DNA of 64,000 bases from Streptosporangiaceae bacterium. Lineage in GTDB: Bacteria > Actinomycetota > Actinomycetes > Streptosporangiales > Streptosporangiaceae. A model generated the notes under the pieces. The model made no database searches. It saw nothing but the letters and a program-made list of their open reading frames with translations, and was not told where the DNA came from. A program made the position numbers and the translations under genes. This document shows positions 9,389-18,289 of the stretch, piece after piece; within the stretch, counting starts at the first letter, position 1; each line of letters opens with the position of its first letter. Location of the stretch: positions 7,372 through 71,371 of the forward strand of contig JASHOI010000006.1 of assembly GCA_030041195.1 (NCBI GenBank). The letters are read 5' to 3'.

Positions 9389-9483
9389 GTTACCAGGTGA
9401 TCACCGTGCGGTCAGCGGTCGCCCGGCCGCACGCGAACGAGGCCCTTGCAGGTCCTGCGGGTCGCCTGGAGGACGTGCGGTGA
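9385..9483 (+). CDS. 32-aa small protein coupled between HyfF- and HyfB-like genes
   Basis: ATG at 9385 overlaps the HyfF-like stop (ATGA) and its own stop overlaps the GTG of the HyfB-like gene (GTGA). The peptide MSYQVITVRSAVARPHANEA... is polar, with no membrane helix. Double coupling and full use of the gap between two genes argue that it is translated; the role could be structural or simply to pass ribosomes on to hyfB. No counterpart at the same place in modules II and III. Confidence 0.55.
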   Translation: MSYQVITVRSAVARPHANEALAGPAGRLEDVR

Positions 9484-11504
9484 CCGCGGCAGCCGCGATT
9501 CTGCTGATATGTGCCGCCGCCCTGTGGCTGGCCGCGGCGGGCCTGGGAACCCTGGCCCGAACCCGGCCGGCGCTGGTGGCCAGCACAGCCGTCTCGGCCC
9601 TCGGCGGAACGGCTGCGCTGGTGGGCGGCGTCCTGGTGGCGCTGCACGGCCACGGTGCCAGCCGGACGATCGGCGCGGGAAACCTGGTTGGCGCGGTCAC
9701 GCTCCAGCTCAGCCCGCTGTCCGCCGCGTTCATTGCGCTGCTCGGCGTGGTCGCGCTGGCGATCGGCCTGTACGCACCGCGCTATCACGGTCCCGGCAAC
9801 GGCTCGGCATTCTTCCTCTGCGCGTACAACCTGGCGCTGCTTGCGTCGCTCGGCGTGCTCGTGGCCGACAACGTGATCGTCTTTCTCGTCGCCTGGGAGT
9901 CGATGACCGTGTTCAGCTACCTGCTGATCATGCGTCACCACCGGCGGCCCGGCGTGATGGCGGGGGCCTTCCTTTTCCTTGCGCTCGGGGAACTCGGGTT
10001 CGCGCTGGTCGTCGCGGCATTCGCGATCTTGTCGGTGAAGACCGGCACGCTGAACCTCACGGTGATGGCCGCGCGCAGCCACACGGTCTCCAGCGCCTGG
10101 CGGAGCGGGGTGTTTGTGCTCGCTCTGGCCGGGTTCGGCTTCAAGGCGGGAGTCGTGCCGCTGCACATCTGGCTGCCCGAGGCCCACCCGGTCGCGCCTG
10201 CCGACGGGTCCGGCTTCCTGTCCGGGCTGATTATCAAGCTCGGCGTCTACGGGGTGATGCTGTTCGCCTTCCAGTTGCTCGCCCACGGGCCGATGTGGTG
10301 GGGCGTGCTCACGACCGTGATCGGTGCCACGACCGCGGTGATTGGCGTGCTCTACGCGGTGATCGAGGATGACTTCAAGCGGCTGCTCGCCTTCCACAGC
10401 GTGGAGAACATCGGGATCATCGTGACCGCGACCGGGGCGGCGATGATGTTCCAGGCCGGGCATCAGCCAGCGCTCGGCGCCTACATGCTGGTGGCGGCGC
10501 TTTATCACGTCGTCAATCACGGCGTCTATAAGACCCTGCTGTTCCTGGAGGCGGGAGTGGTCGAGCACGCCACCGGGACCAGAGATCTCGACCGGCTCGG
10601 CGGGCTGGCCCGGCTCATGCCGCGAACCTCGGTCATCACCCTGATCGGCACGCTCGGGATAGCGGGCCTGCCGCCGCTGAACGGATTCGTCAGCGAATGG
10701 CTGATCTTCCAGGGGCTGTTTCAGGGATTCCGGATCCAGCCGCTGGCCGGGGTGGTGCTCGTGCTGGCCGGCGCCGCGCTGGCGTTGTCTGGCGGGCTCG
10801 CGGTGATGGCGTTTGCGCATGCGTACGGGATCGGGTTCCTCGGCATGCCGCGCACCCCGGCCGCGGCCCGTGCTCGGGAAACCGGGCAGCCGATGGCCGG
10901 GCCCGCCCTGCTCGCGATCGTGTGTATAGCGCTGAGCGTCGGCGCGCCCGCGGTCCTGATCGCGCTCGGCCAGGTGGCACGGGCCGTGACCACGGTGCAG
11001 CTGCGCCCGGTGCTGCTGCCGGGAAAGCTGACGATCATCCCGGCGCACGTCAACTTCGCCGCGTTCTCGCCCACCTATCTCGCGGTGTGCCTGGTTGCGA
11101 TGTCAGCCGTCCCGCTGCTGATCTACCTGGCCGGCCGGAGCAGTGCGCGCTCACGGCCAGTGCCGGTGTGGGACGGGGGCATACTCAATTTCCGGCCGCG
11201 CATGCAGTACACCGGCGCCGCGTTCGCCAACCCCATCAAGGTCACTTTCGGCAGGCTCTACCAGCTGGAGTTTCATGTCGAGCGTGCATCGGATGACCCG
11301 GCAGGCCGGTCCGGCCCGGTACGCTTCGACTTTCACGTGCTGCCGCTGTTCCAGCGGTACCTGTACGACCCCGTGGTGGCCACGGTCAGGTGGCTGTCCA
11401 GATTTGTGCGGCCGCTGCAGTCCGGCGACGTCAACCTCTACCTGCTGTACATCTTCCTCGTTGTCGTAATCGCCTTCGTGATCCACCTGATCCAGAGCTA
11501 CTGA
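9480..11504 (+). CDS. HyfB-like (NuoL-type antiporter) subunit, module I
   Basis: 674 aa, GTG start preceded by CTGGAGG. About 15-16 membrane helices. Signatures: VAWESMTVFSYLLIM (TM5 Glu), GFGFKAGVVPLHIWLPEAH (Lys plus WLPEAH), HSVENIGII, and GLPPLNGFVSEWLIFQGL. The C-terminal 150 residues include a soluble segment (VPVWDGG...) and a last helix, as in HyfB. Probably the distal ion-translocating subunit of module I. Paralogs at 23787 (very close) and 32360. Confidence 0.92.
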   Translation: MTAAAAILLICAAALWLAAAGLGTLARTRPALVASTAVSALGGTAALVGGVLVALHGHGASRTIGAGNLVGAVTLQLSPLSAAFIALLGVVALAIGLYAPRYHGPGNGSAFFLCAYNLALLASLGVLVADNVIVFLVAWESMTVFSYLLIMRHHRRPGVMAGAFLFLALGELGFALVVAAFAILSVKTGTLNLTVMAARSHTVSSAWRSGVFVLALAGFGFKAGVVPLHIWLPEAHPVAPADGSGFLSGLIIKLGVYGVMLFAFQLLAHGPMWWGVLTTVIGATTAVIGVLYAVIEDDFKRLLAFHSVENIGIIVTATGAAMMFQAGHQPALGAYMLVAALYHVVNHGVYKTLLFLEAGVVEHATGTRDLDRLGGLARLMPRTSVITLIGTLGIAGLPPLNGFVSEWLIFQGLFQGFRIQPLAGVVLVLAGAALALSGGLAVMAFAHAYGIGFLGMPRTPAAARARETGQPMAGPALLAIVCIALSVGAPAVLIALGQVARAVTTVQLRPVLLPGKLTIIPAHVNFAAFSPTYLAVCLVAMSAVPLLIYLAGRSSARSRPVPVWDGGILNFRPRMQYTGAAFANPIKVTFGRLYQLEFHVERASDDPAGRSGPVRFDFHVLPLFQRYLYDPVVATVRWLSRFVRPLQSGDVNLYLLYIFLVVVIAFVIHLIQSY

Positions 11505-11558
11505 GAGTCCGCTGTCCCTGCCGGCGCGGGCGTTCCCGGTCCATCAGCACGTCAGAGG

Positions 11559-11564
11559 TAGAAT
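11559..11564 (+). promoter_or_regulatory. -10 box before the 11.6 kb riboswitch
   Basis: TAGAAT six bases before the aptamer's first stem base at 11571; no clear -35 box seen. Confidence 0.45.
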
Positions 11565-11570
11565 GAGACA

Positions 11571-11639
11571 GGCGATGAAGCCCGCCCGGAACTGCCGATA
11601 ACGGCTAACGGCTTCTACCGTGCTCGTACCGGTGGAGGC
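11571..11639 (+). ncRNA. Fluoride riboswitch, position-41 C variant, before MutS-like pair
   Basis: 5' half GGCGATGAAGCCCGCC, 3' half GGCTAACGGCTTCTAC (ends 11618). In crystal-structure numbering of the Thermotoga aptamer, U41 is C here as in the second RNA family, while A6, U7 and U38 are as in normal copies. The 3' strand GCTTCTACCG pairs over ten positions with CGGTGGAGGC, the SD of the MutS-like A gene. Confidence 0.88.
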
Positions 11640-11644
11640 TGGCG

Positions 11645-13264
11645 ATGACTGCGCACGTGCCAGAACCCGGCCTGTCCTTGCCAGCCGATGGCGAGCCCGG
11701 CGGTGCCGGGGCGGAACTGGAGGACGCCGCGCCGGGTTTCGAAAGCATCCTGTTCGGGCAGCCAGGGGCGGGCTCAGACATCGGCGGGCTGGTGGAGCCG
11801 GAGTTCTTTGCGGACCTGAATCTCGACCAGTTGCTGCGGTCGCTGACCGCGGGTCGCGGACAGTACGAGCTGGAGCCGTTTTTCTACGCTCCCCTGCATG
11901 AGGTCGACGCCGTCCACTATCGGCACGAAGTGTTGCGCGATCTGGAACGGCGCGAGGTACTCGAGCCGGTCAGCAGGTTTGCGGAGACGATACGGCGGAT
12001 GCGCCAGTATCTGGTACAGGCAGAGAAGCTTCACTACCAGCTGCAGAAAGAGGCCTGGTTCCTCGACGCGGCCGCGACCTATTGCCAGGCGGTGCACGCG
12101 CTGGCGCAGGAACTGGCAGAGCGCGAGGCGGCTTCGCGCGGCCTGCGGAGACTGAGCCGATACCTCACCGGGTACGTCGGCTCGCAGCGGTTCACCTCGC
12201 TGGCGGCGGACACACAGGCGCTGAAAGACGCGCTGGCCGGAATCCGGTATGCCATCCGGATTAACGGGCCGCGCGTCACGGTTAGCCGCTACGAAGGTGA
12301 GCCGGATTACAGCGCCGAGGTGGAGGAAATCTTCGCGAGGTTCAAGCAAGGAGCGGTGAAGAGCTATCTGGTCCGGCTTCCTGAGCATGCTGAGATGGAC
12401 CACGTCGAGGCGCAGATCGCCGATCTGGTGGCGAAGCTGTACCCGGACGTCTCGAAGAGGCTTGCCGATTACTGCGATCGTTACCGTGATTACCTCGACC
12501 CGGTGATCGCGCGGTTCGACCGCGAGGTGCAGTTTTATCTTGCCTACCTGAATCTGATCGGCCGCCTGAAAGATGCTGGCCTGCCGTTTTGCTACCCGCA
12601 GGTCTCCGCCCAGTCCAAGCAGATCGCGGTCGAAGATGCCTTCGATATCGCGTTGGCTGTCAAGCTGGTGCCCGATGACGGCACTGTCGTCACCAACGAA
12701 TTCCACCTGGAGGGGCCGGAGCGGGTGTTGGTGGTCAGCGGCCCGAACAATGGCGGCAAGACGACGTTCGCGCGCTCCTTTGGCCAGCTGCACTACCTGG
12801 CAAGTCTGGGGCTCCTGGTCCCCGGCCGGAGCGCGCGTCTGTTGCTGCCCGACCGGGTCTATACCCACTTCGAGAAAGAGGAGGACATCGAGACTCTTCG
12901 AGGCAAGTTCGAGGACGAACTCGTCCGGGTGCACGAGATCCTCGAACTGGCGACGGAGAACAGCGTCATCGTGATGAACGAGAGCTTCAGTTCGACCACG
13001 CTGAACGACGCGCTGTTCGTCGGCACCGAGGTGGTGCGCCGGATCCTCGATCTTGGCTGCCTGGGCGTCTACGTCACGTTCGTTGACGAGATCGCCTCGC
13101 TGAGTGAGGCGACCGTAAGTATGGTCAGCCAGATTGTGGCAGACAACCCAGCCGAACGGACCTTCAAGGTGTTGCGCAAGCCGGCCGACGGACTCGCATA
13201 TGCCTGGGCAATCGCCGAGAAGTACGGGCTCACCTACGAGCGCCTGCTGGAACGGATCGAGTGA
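11645..13264 (+). CDS. MutS-like ATPase, A-type subunit
   Basis: 539 aa, ATG at 11645 seven bases after GGTGGAGG. An N-terminal Gly/Ala/Glu-rich tail of about 45 residues is absent from the 20756 paralog. Then a helical MutS-core region, and the ATPase: Walker A GPNNGGKTT near residue 366, VIVMNESFSSTTLNDA at Walker B/signature, and [13 protein letters not shown], where the H-loop His is Phe. No MutS domain I. Controlled by a fluoride riboswitch whose alternative hairpin covers the SD. MutS-like genes were listed among crcB-RNA neighbours in the original riboswitch reports. Substrate unknown; DNA repair after fluoride stress is only a guess. Confidence 0.88.
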   Translation: MTAHVPEPGLSLPADGEPGGAGAELEDAAPGFESILFGQPGAGSDIGGLVEPEFFADLNLDQLLRSLTAGRGQYELEPFFYAPLHEVDAVHYRHEVLRDLERREVLEPVSRFAETIRRMRQYLVQAEKLHYQLQKEAWFLDAAATYCQAVHALAQELAEREAASRGLRRLSRYLTGYVGSQRFTSLAADTQALKDALAGIRYAIRINGPRVTVSRYEGEPDYSAEVEEIFARFKQGAVKSYLVRLPEHAEMDHVEAQIADLVAKLYPDVSKRLADYCDRYRDYLDPVIARFDREVQFYLAYLNLIGRLKDAGLPFCYPQVSAQSKQIAVEDAFDIALAVKLVPDDGTVVTNEFHLEGPERVLVVSGPNNGGKTTFARSFGQLHYLASLGLLVPGRSARLLLPDRVYTHFEKEEDIETLRGKFEDELVRVHEILELATENSVIVMNESFSSTTLNDALFVGTEVVRRILDLGCLGVYVTFVDEIASLSEATVSMVSQIVADNPAERTFKVLRKPADGLAYAWAIAEKYGLTYERLLERIE

Positions 13265-14895
13265 TGAAGGTCTTTTTGTTGCACAGAGACCGCGATTTCT
13301 CCGTCAAGCCGGAGCTGCGGGACGCGATCTTCGACGCGATGGTGAGCGGCGACTTGTTCGCGATCACGAACGCCAGACGGAACCTGAAGCGCAGGCAGGA
13401 TTCCGACACAGCGCTGGCGCCGAGAGGAAACGATGCGGTGCTGACGCAAGACCTGGAGCTCGGCACGCTCTGGAAGGCAATGGCAGCGGGCGACGAGTTC
13501 GTTTTCGAGATGGCCAAAAGAGCGGTCCTTTCGCCTCTGTCTGACCCAGACGCAATCACCTACCGGCAACACGTGCTCGCGGACTGTATCGAGCACCCCC
13601 AGGTCGTTCGCCAGCTCTACCAGCTAGCCGTCGACGGGCTGGAGAATGAGCGCAAAGTCGGTGGCCTTTGGCCCGCCGCAGGCCCAGACCGTATCCTCCA
13701 TCGCTCGGTGCAGGTTCTGGAACTCCACGTCGATGTGCTGAAACGACTGCAAGACATCGCTCGTGAGCAGGCGGCGAATTTCCGGTCGGAAGGCTTCACG
13801 CGCTTCTTCGCGATGCTCAGGGACGAGCTGGCCGACGACTATCTGCAGCAGGTCGGCCACCATCTGCGCGAGCTGGAGTTCAAGCGCGGCGTTTTTGAGA
13901 GTGCGGAACTCAGTGCTGGCTTCAAGGGCAGCCGCTACATGGTCCGGACACCCCGCGAGCAGCACTGGACCGAGCGGCTGCCGTTCGGCAACCGATCGGG
14001 GAGCTACAGCTTCACAATCCCTGCCCGCGACGAGAGCGGTTTCCAGGCGCTGGAGGAGATCCGGGGGAAAGGTATCAACCGCGTTGCGAACACGGTCGCA
14101 CAATCGGCAGATCACGTCAGAAGCTTCTTCAGCGTGCTGCGCCTTGAGCTCTCCTTCTACCTGGGCTGCCTCAACCTGCACGACGAGCTCGCCGCAAAGC
14201 AGGAACCGATCTGCTTCCCAGAGCCGCTCGCTGCCGGCCAGCTCACCCTCACCGCGGAAGCGGTCTATGACGTCTCCCTGACGTTCCATCTCGAAACCCC
14301 GGTTGTCGGCAACGAGGTGAACGCCGATGGCAAGTCGCTGATAATGATCACCGGTGCCAACCAGGGCGGCAAGTCCACTCTGCTCCGCAGTATCGGACTT
14401 GCCTACCTGATGATGCAGGCGGGCATGTTCGTCGGCGCCCGGTCGTTCCGCGCCAGCGTCTGTAATGGCGTTTTCACTCACTACAAACGCGAAGAGGACA
14501 CCGCGATGGAAAGCGGGAAGCTCGACGAGGAACTGAGCAGAATGAGTAAGATCGCCGGGCAGATCACACCCCACTCGGTTCTGCTGTGCAACGAATCGTT
14601 CGCCTCGACCAACGAGCGTGAAGGCTCGGAGATCGCCCGGCAGGTCGTGAGGGCCATGCTCCGCAAGCAGATCAGGGTTTTCTTTGTCACCCACATGTAC
14701 GACCTTGCGCACAGCTTCTACGCGCAACACCTCGGCAACGCCCTTTTCCTGCGGGCCGAGCGGCAACCAGACGGGCGTCGGACCTTCAAACTGGTCGAGG
14801 GCGAGCCGCTGCCGACCAGCTACGGCAAGGACTCTTATTACCGCATCTTCGGCACTGCCGAACCGGCATCGGCCGCCACCGGGACAGGACCGTGA
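13264..14895 (+). CDS. MutS-like ATPase, B-type subunit
   Basis: 543 aa from ATG 13264 (TGATG overlap with the A gene; GTG 13261 would add one residue). MKVFLLHRDRDF opens it as in the other B subunits, followed here by an extra segment of about 40 residues. Walker A TGANQGGKST near residue 364, [19 protein letters not shown] in the Walker B region, and VFFVTHMYDLAHS with a normal H-loop His. Proposed to pair with the A subunit. Convergent with the Nudix gene, 16 bases apart. Confidence 0.88.
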   Translation: MKVFLLHRDRDFSVKPELRDAIFDAMVSGDLFAITNARRNLKRRQDSDTALAPRGNDAVLTQDLELGTLWKAMAAGDEFVFEMAKRAVLSPLSDPDAITYRQHVLADCIEHPQVVRQLYQLAVDGLENERKVGGLWPAAGPDRILHRSVQVLELHVDVLKRLQDIAREQAANFRSEGFTRFFAMLRDELADDYLQQVGHHLRELEFKRGVFESAELSAGFKGSRYMVRTPREQHWTERLPFGNRSGSYSFTIPARDESGFQALEEIRGKGINRVANTVAQSADHVRSFFSVLRLELSFYLGCLNLHDELAAKQEPICFPEPLAAGQLTLTAEAVYDVSLTFHLETPVVGNEVNADGKSLIMITGANQGGKSTLLRSIGLAYLMMQAGMFVGARSFRASVCNGVFTHYKREEDTAMESGKLDEELSRMSKIAGQITPHSVLLCNESFASTNEREGSEIARQVVRAMLRKQIRVFFVTHMYDLAHSFYAQHLGNALFLRAERQPDGRRTFKLVEGEPLPTSYGKDSYYRIFGTAEPASAATGTGP

Positions 14896-14911
14896 AATCC
14901 GCGACGGCTCC

Positions 14912-15370
14912 TTACCGGTCAGGCGGCGCGTTTTGCTCGACCCACTGCCGGAAGCCGGGATGCAGCCGCAGGCCCCTCATCTGGTCAAGCGTGAACCATC
15001 CAGTCGCGTCGGTCTCCCTCGCGGCGTAGGCGGGGAACGGCTCGCCGACATCGGCTCGCACGATGTGGAACGTCCAGCCGCCGCCGCAGTCCTGCACGTC
15101 AACCCCGGTGACCCGGTATGGCGGCAGCGGCCAGATCTCCTCAGCCGCCTCGCGGCGGGCCGCCGCCTCCACCGGCTCGCCGTCATGTATGGCGCCGCCC
15201 GGGATGCCCCACGTGCCGCCCTCATCGACCCAGCGGGACCGCTCGGCCAGCAGGTACACCGGTTCTCCCCGCCGGGGCAGGTAACGCAGCAGCAGGCCAG
15301 CACCGCCGTTGGCACCCCAGTGGACGTGTCCCTGGCTGCAGAACGTCCAGCGGTCCGAGCTGGATGGCAT
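14912..15370 (-). CDS. Nudix hydrolase
   Basis: 152 aa; ATG 15370 has CAGGAG nine bases upstream, preferred over GTG 15379. The Nudix box GAIHDGEPVEAAARREAAEE (about residues 60-79) has all catalytic Glu residues; the position after it is Trp rather than Gly. Family members hydrolyse nucleoside diphosphates linked to other groups; the substrate cannot be told. It is divergent from the fluoride-controlled CxxC gene at 15560 and convergent with the MutS-like pair. Confidence 0.85.
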   Translation of the reverse strand: MPSSSDRWTFCSQGHVHWGANGGAGLLLRYLPRRGEPVYLLAERSRWVDEGGTWGIPGGAIHDGEPVEAAARREAAEEIWPLPPYRVTGVDVQDCGGGWTFHIVRADVGEPFPAYAARETDATGWFTLDQMRGLRLHPGFRQWVEQNAPPDR

Positions 15371-15483
15371 GAGCGGCACTCCTGCGCTGTGGCGACGGAT
15401 CTCCAGGTTCTGGCAAGCAAATCAGCCACTGCCGGGATCTCCAAGCGAACCATCTCTGCACCACCTATCGTGGACCCGTTCGC

Positions 15484-15554
15484 CGTGATGAGGCCCGCGT
15501 GTGCCGGCGCGCCCGGTTGATGGCTTCTGCCCTGCCACCTAGGGACCTGGAGCC
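15484..15554 (+). ncRNA. Fluoride (crcB) riboswitch
   Basis: 5' half GTGATGAGGCCCGC (from 15485), 3' half GTTGATGGCTTCTGC (ends 15530). GGCTTC can pair with GGAGCC (15549-15554), the SD region of the next gene, with CCCT/AGGG stacking inside. Confidence 0.9.
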
Positions 15555-15559
15555 GCATC

Positions 15560-16822
15560 ATGCCCAGCGCCGCCCCCCTCCCGGCCGGCCCGTCACACCT
15601 CGCCCTGTTCGGTGCCGAAGACCTGCTGCGGCCGGACGGCTGCCCGGTGTGCTGCTACGTCGCCGAGGCGGGTGACCGGTTCCTCGGCTGGTTCGCGCTC
15701 GAAGGCCACGCTGACGCGGACATGATCACCCGACTATGCGGCTCGCTCGGCTTCTGCCCGGTGCATACCAGGGGCATGCTCGTTCAACCTGGCGCCGCGG
15801 GCCGGATGACGGCCGTTTACACGTATCTGCTCCGGACGGCAGCCCGCTATGTGGCCGAGGGAACGTCCCCGTCCGGTTCCTGTCTGCCCTGTGCCCGCGA
15901 CGCCGAGGCGAGCGATCGGGCGCTGGAGACGTTGCTGACTGGCCTGCGGGAAGCGGATCTCCGCGACCGGTACCGCGACAGCCACGGCCTTTGCCTGCCG
16001 CACCTGCGCGCCGCGGTGCCGCACGCAGGGAACAGACTGGCTATCTGGCTGGCTGGGGACATGCGCTCCCGACTGGCCGCCGGACCGCCGAGTCTCGCGC
16101 TACTCGCCGGGGACCGCGACCCGGACGCGGACGTCCGCGCCCGGCTGCGCGCCTCGCTCCCCGTAGCCTCGCCCGCTGCGCTGGAAGGCGATGTCTGCGC
16201 GGCCTGCCGCGCGACGAGCCTGCGTGAACGAGACGCGATCGACCACTTGGCGGCCGCGACCGGGCCACCGCCGTGCTTGTGCCCGGCACACCTGCGCGAC
16301 GCGTGCGCCAACCCCGCTGCGGCAACGCTGCTCGCTCGTCAGAACGAACGTGCCGAGGCGTGGCTGGCAAGCCCGTCGGCGGGCTCTGGCGGCGCTTTCC
16401 GGAGGCTGGCCGTCCGGCGTCACCGGCCACACGGCGATGAGGGGCGGGACCGCTGCCCGGGGTGCCTGGCCTCCGGCCCCACGGCCTGGGCGCCGGGTGC
16501 TCGGCACGCGGTGAGCAGGCCAGGGCAGCAACCCGTGCTTTGCTTGCGGCACGTGCTGGCGCTGCGACGCAGCGACCCGCCGACCGCCGCCCCCTTTGTG
16601 CTGGTCGCTGCCCGCCGCACGGATTCCGTGCTGCGAGAGCTCGAGGAATCGTTCCGGAAGCGGGCCTGGGCGCACCGGGATGAGCCGCGGGGCCGGGAAA
16701 TGACCGCCTGGCAGCGTGCGGCGGCCTTCGTCGACGGCCGGGTGTACGGCGGCGGGCCGCCCGTCCCGCTCAGCCAATTCCGTAATCCCGGAGCTTGGCA
16801 GGGGTACGGGCCGCTCGGCTAA
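15560..16822 (+). CDS. Four-module CxxC/CxxH (zinc-type) protein
   Basis: 420 aa, ATG six bases after GGAGCC. Contains four copies of a CxxC then CxxH unit: CPVC...FCPVH, CLPC...LCLPH, CAAC...LCPAH and CPGC...LCLRH, spread from residue 28 to about 335, with helical Ala/Arg-rich linkers. Two such units form the tail of the dynamin-like GTPases at 2237 and 45169, so this protein and the GTPases share a domain and may share a partner. Each unit could bind one zinc ion. No enzyme motif, signal peptide or membrane helix seen. Directly under a fluoride riboswitch. Confidence 0.75.
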   Translation: MPSAAPLPAGPSHLALFGAEDLLRPDGCPVCCYVAEAGDRFLGWFALEGHADADMITRLCGSLGFCPVHTRGMLVQPGAAGRMTAVYTYLLRTAARYVAEGTSPSGSCLPCARDAEASDRALETLLTGLREADLRDRYRDSHGLCLPHLRAAVPHAGNRLAIWLAGDMRSRLAAGPPSLALLAGDRDPDADVRARLRASLPVASPAALEGDVCAACRATSLRERDAIDHLAAATGPPPCLCPAHLRDACANPAAATLLARQNERAEAWLASPSAGSGGAFRRLAVRRHRPHGDEGRDRCPGCLASGPTAWAPGARHAVSRPGQQPVLCLRHVLALRRSDPPTAAPFVLVAARRTDSVLRELEESFRKRAWAHRDEPRGREMTAWQRAAAFVDGRVYGGGPPVPLSQFRNPGAWQGYGPLG

Positions 16823-16831
16823 CAGCCAGCG

Positions 16832-17275
16832 TCATCTGGCTGATGCTTCGAGCAGCGCTCCGCAGAGGTCCAGTATGTCGAGCATGCCCACTAGCCTGCC
16901 GTTATCGCCGACGACGGGCAGGTGCCGGAAATGCCCGGCAATCATGGCTCTGACTGCTTCGCGCAAGTTCGTCCCGGCTCTCACCACGGTCGGGTTGCTG
17001 GTCATCAAAGCAAGTATCCGGATGTCGTTGAGGTCCTTGTGCTCGGCCACTGCATGAACGATGTCCGTGTCTGTGATGAGGCCGACCGGTCTTCTGGACT
17101 CTTGGTCATCTATCACCACCAGAGCGGTCACGCCCGCGTGCTTCATCAGATAGGCGGCCGCGGCCATGTGGTCATTCGGGTCGGCCACCGTGAGTGCGGG
17201 CCGCATCGCCTCCCCGGCGGTCGTGGGCACGCGGATCGACCCAGCGGACGTCTCCTGCTTCGCAGCCTCCGTCAT
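16832..17275 (-). CDS. CBS-domain pair protein
   Basis: 147 aa, ATG start with GGAGTGG upstream. Two CBS repeats: about residues 20-80 (MRPALTVADPNDHMAAAAYL..., GLITDTDIV) and 85-145 (MTSNPTVVRAGTNLREAV..., GMLDILDL). Stand-alone CBS pairs bind adenine nucleotides and act as regulators. Convergent with the CxxC protein, ten bases apart. It may share a transcript with the upstream Nudix gene (63-base gap). No riboswitch seen in its leader. Confidence 0.88.
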   Translation of the reverse strand: MTEAAKQETSAGSIRVPTTAGEAMRPALTVADPNDHMAAAAYLMKHAGVTALVVIDDQESRRPVGLITDTDIVHAVAEHKDLNDIRILALMTSNPTVVRAGTNLREAVRAMIAGHFRHLPVVGDNGRLVGMLDILDLCGALLEASAR

Positions 17276-17338
17276 GATCCACTCCGTTCTTTGCGGTTCG
17301 CCGACGTCCCAGCCCTGATCTTGATCACCTAGCGGCAG

Positions 17339-18289
17339 TCACCCGCGAGTATCAGCCCGCGTGTCGGCCAGTGCGGGATACCGAGGGCTGGTGAGAGCCG
17401 GGTAATAGTCCGCCGCCGCAAGCTGCCCCGCAGAGAAGAACAACGCCCAGGCACTGCCCTTCCTGGCGCGTACGTCGCCTAGAGCCAGGCTGCCCTCGTC
17501 CGCCAGATCGGTGATCAAGTGCCTGATCACTGTGGCGGGCGCGCACACGGCCGCGATCGGCCCCGCCCCGGCCAGCTCTTGTATTCGGGCCAGCCCATCC
17601 CGGGGACGCAAAGCATATGGCTCCTCCGCGACCGACGGTTCGGGCTCGACGGGCAGCTGGAGATCTTCCCCGAGCGGGGTCATCGTTGCCATGAACCTCA
17701 GCTGCGGCGCGGCAAGCAGCCGGGATGGCATGAAGGCTGGCAACGCCAGCCGCAAGGCCTCAGCCTGTTCGCGCCCACGAGTGGTTAGCGGGCGGTCAAA
17801 GTCACGCCCCGCCCAGCGCCGCACGGGTACCGCGTGACCGTTGCGTACCAGCAGCACAGCCGCGATACCGGCGGAGCGCGTCTCCAGCGCCTCCAGGGCA
17901 TCGAGCGCGTACGTGTCGTTGTGGTGGTCTAGCCGAGGCCGGGCTTCGGCGAGCGGCAGCCAGGCGATCGAGTCCACTTCCTGCGTCGGGGCAAACCGGT
18001 CAGATGAACCCTGCATTGCCCAGTACTCGACGGCCTTCGGGCCGTGGGCCGTGCCGTAATGCCCGACGTCCAGCCGCCGGCCCGCTATTGGCCGGATTCC
18101 GGTTTCCTCCAATACCTCTCGGCAGGCGGCTGCCAGCGGATGCTCGCCTGACCGCAATTTTCCCTTCGGCAACGACCAATCGCCATACCGTGGCCGATGC
18201 ACCAGGGCCACCTCAATGACACCAGTCTCCTGGCGTCGCCACAGCACCCCGCCGGCGGCCCGGATCATATGGACAGCTTTCTCGGGCAT
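17339..18289 (-). CDS. MutT1-like Nudix protein with degenerate phosphatase domain
   Basis: 316 aa. N-terminal Nudix domain (residues 8-130) has an intact box GKLRSGEHPLAAACREVLEE. The C-terminal half aligns in layout with the histidine-phosphatase domain of mycobacterial MutT1, but the catalytic RH(G/A) motif reads LLVRNGHAV (His to Asn) and the later LRFMATM lacks the usual SxxxRCxQT. The Nudix domain should still hydrolyse oxidised nucleotides or dinucleoside polyphosphates; the second domain is probably structural or inactive. GGGGAG precedes the start. Confidence 0.82.
   Translation of the reverse strand: MPEKAVHMIRAAGGVLWRRQETGVIEVALVHRPRYGDWSLPKGKLRSGEHPLAAACREVLEETGIRPIAGRRLDVGHYGTAHGPKAVEYWAMQGSSDRFAPTQEVDSIAWLPLAEARPRLDHHNDTYALDALEALETRSAGIAAVLLVRNGHAVPVRRWAGRDFDRPLTTRGREQAEALRLALPAFMPSRLLAAPQLRFMATMTPLGEDLQLPVEPEPSVAEEPYALRPRDGLARIQELAGAGPIAAVCAPATVIRHLITDLADEGSLALGDVRARKGSAWALFFSAGQLAAADYYPALTSPRYPALADTRADTRG

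Noticed and set aside
6296..11504. Module I as an Mrp-type Na+/H+ antiporter.
   Set aside because: The HyfC/NuoH-like subunit and HyfE-type protein are not part of Mrp, and no MrpB, E, F or G-like small subunits are present.
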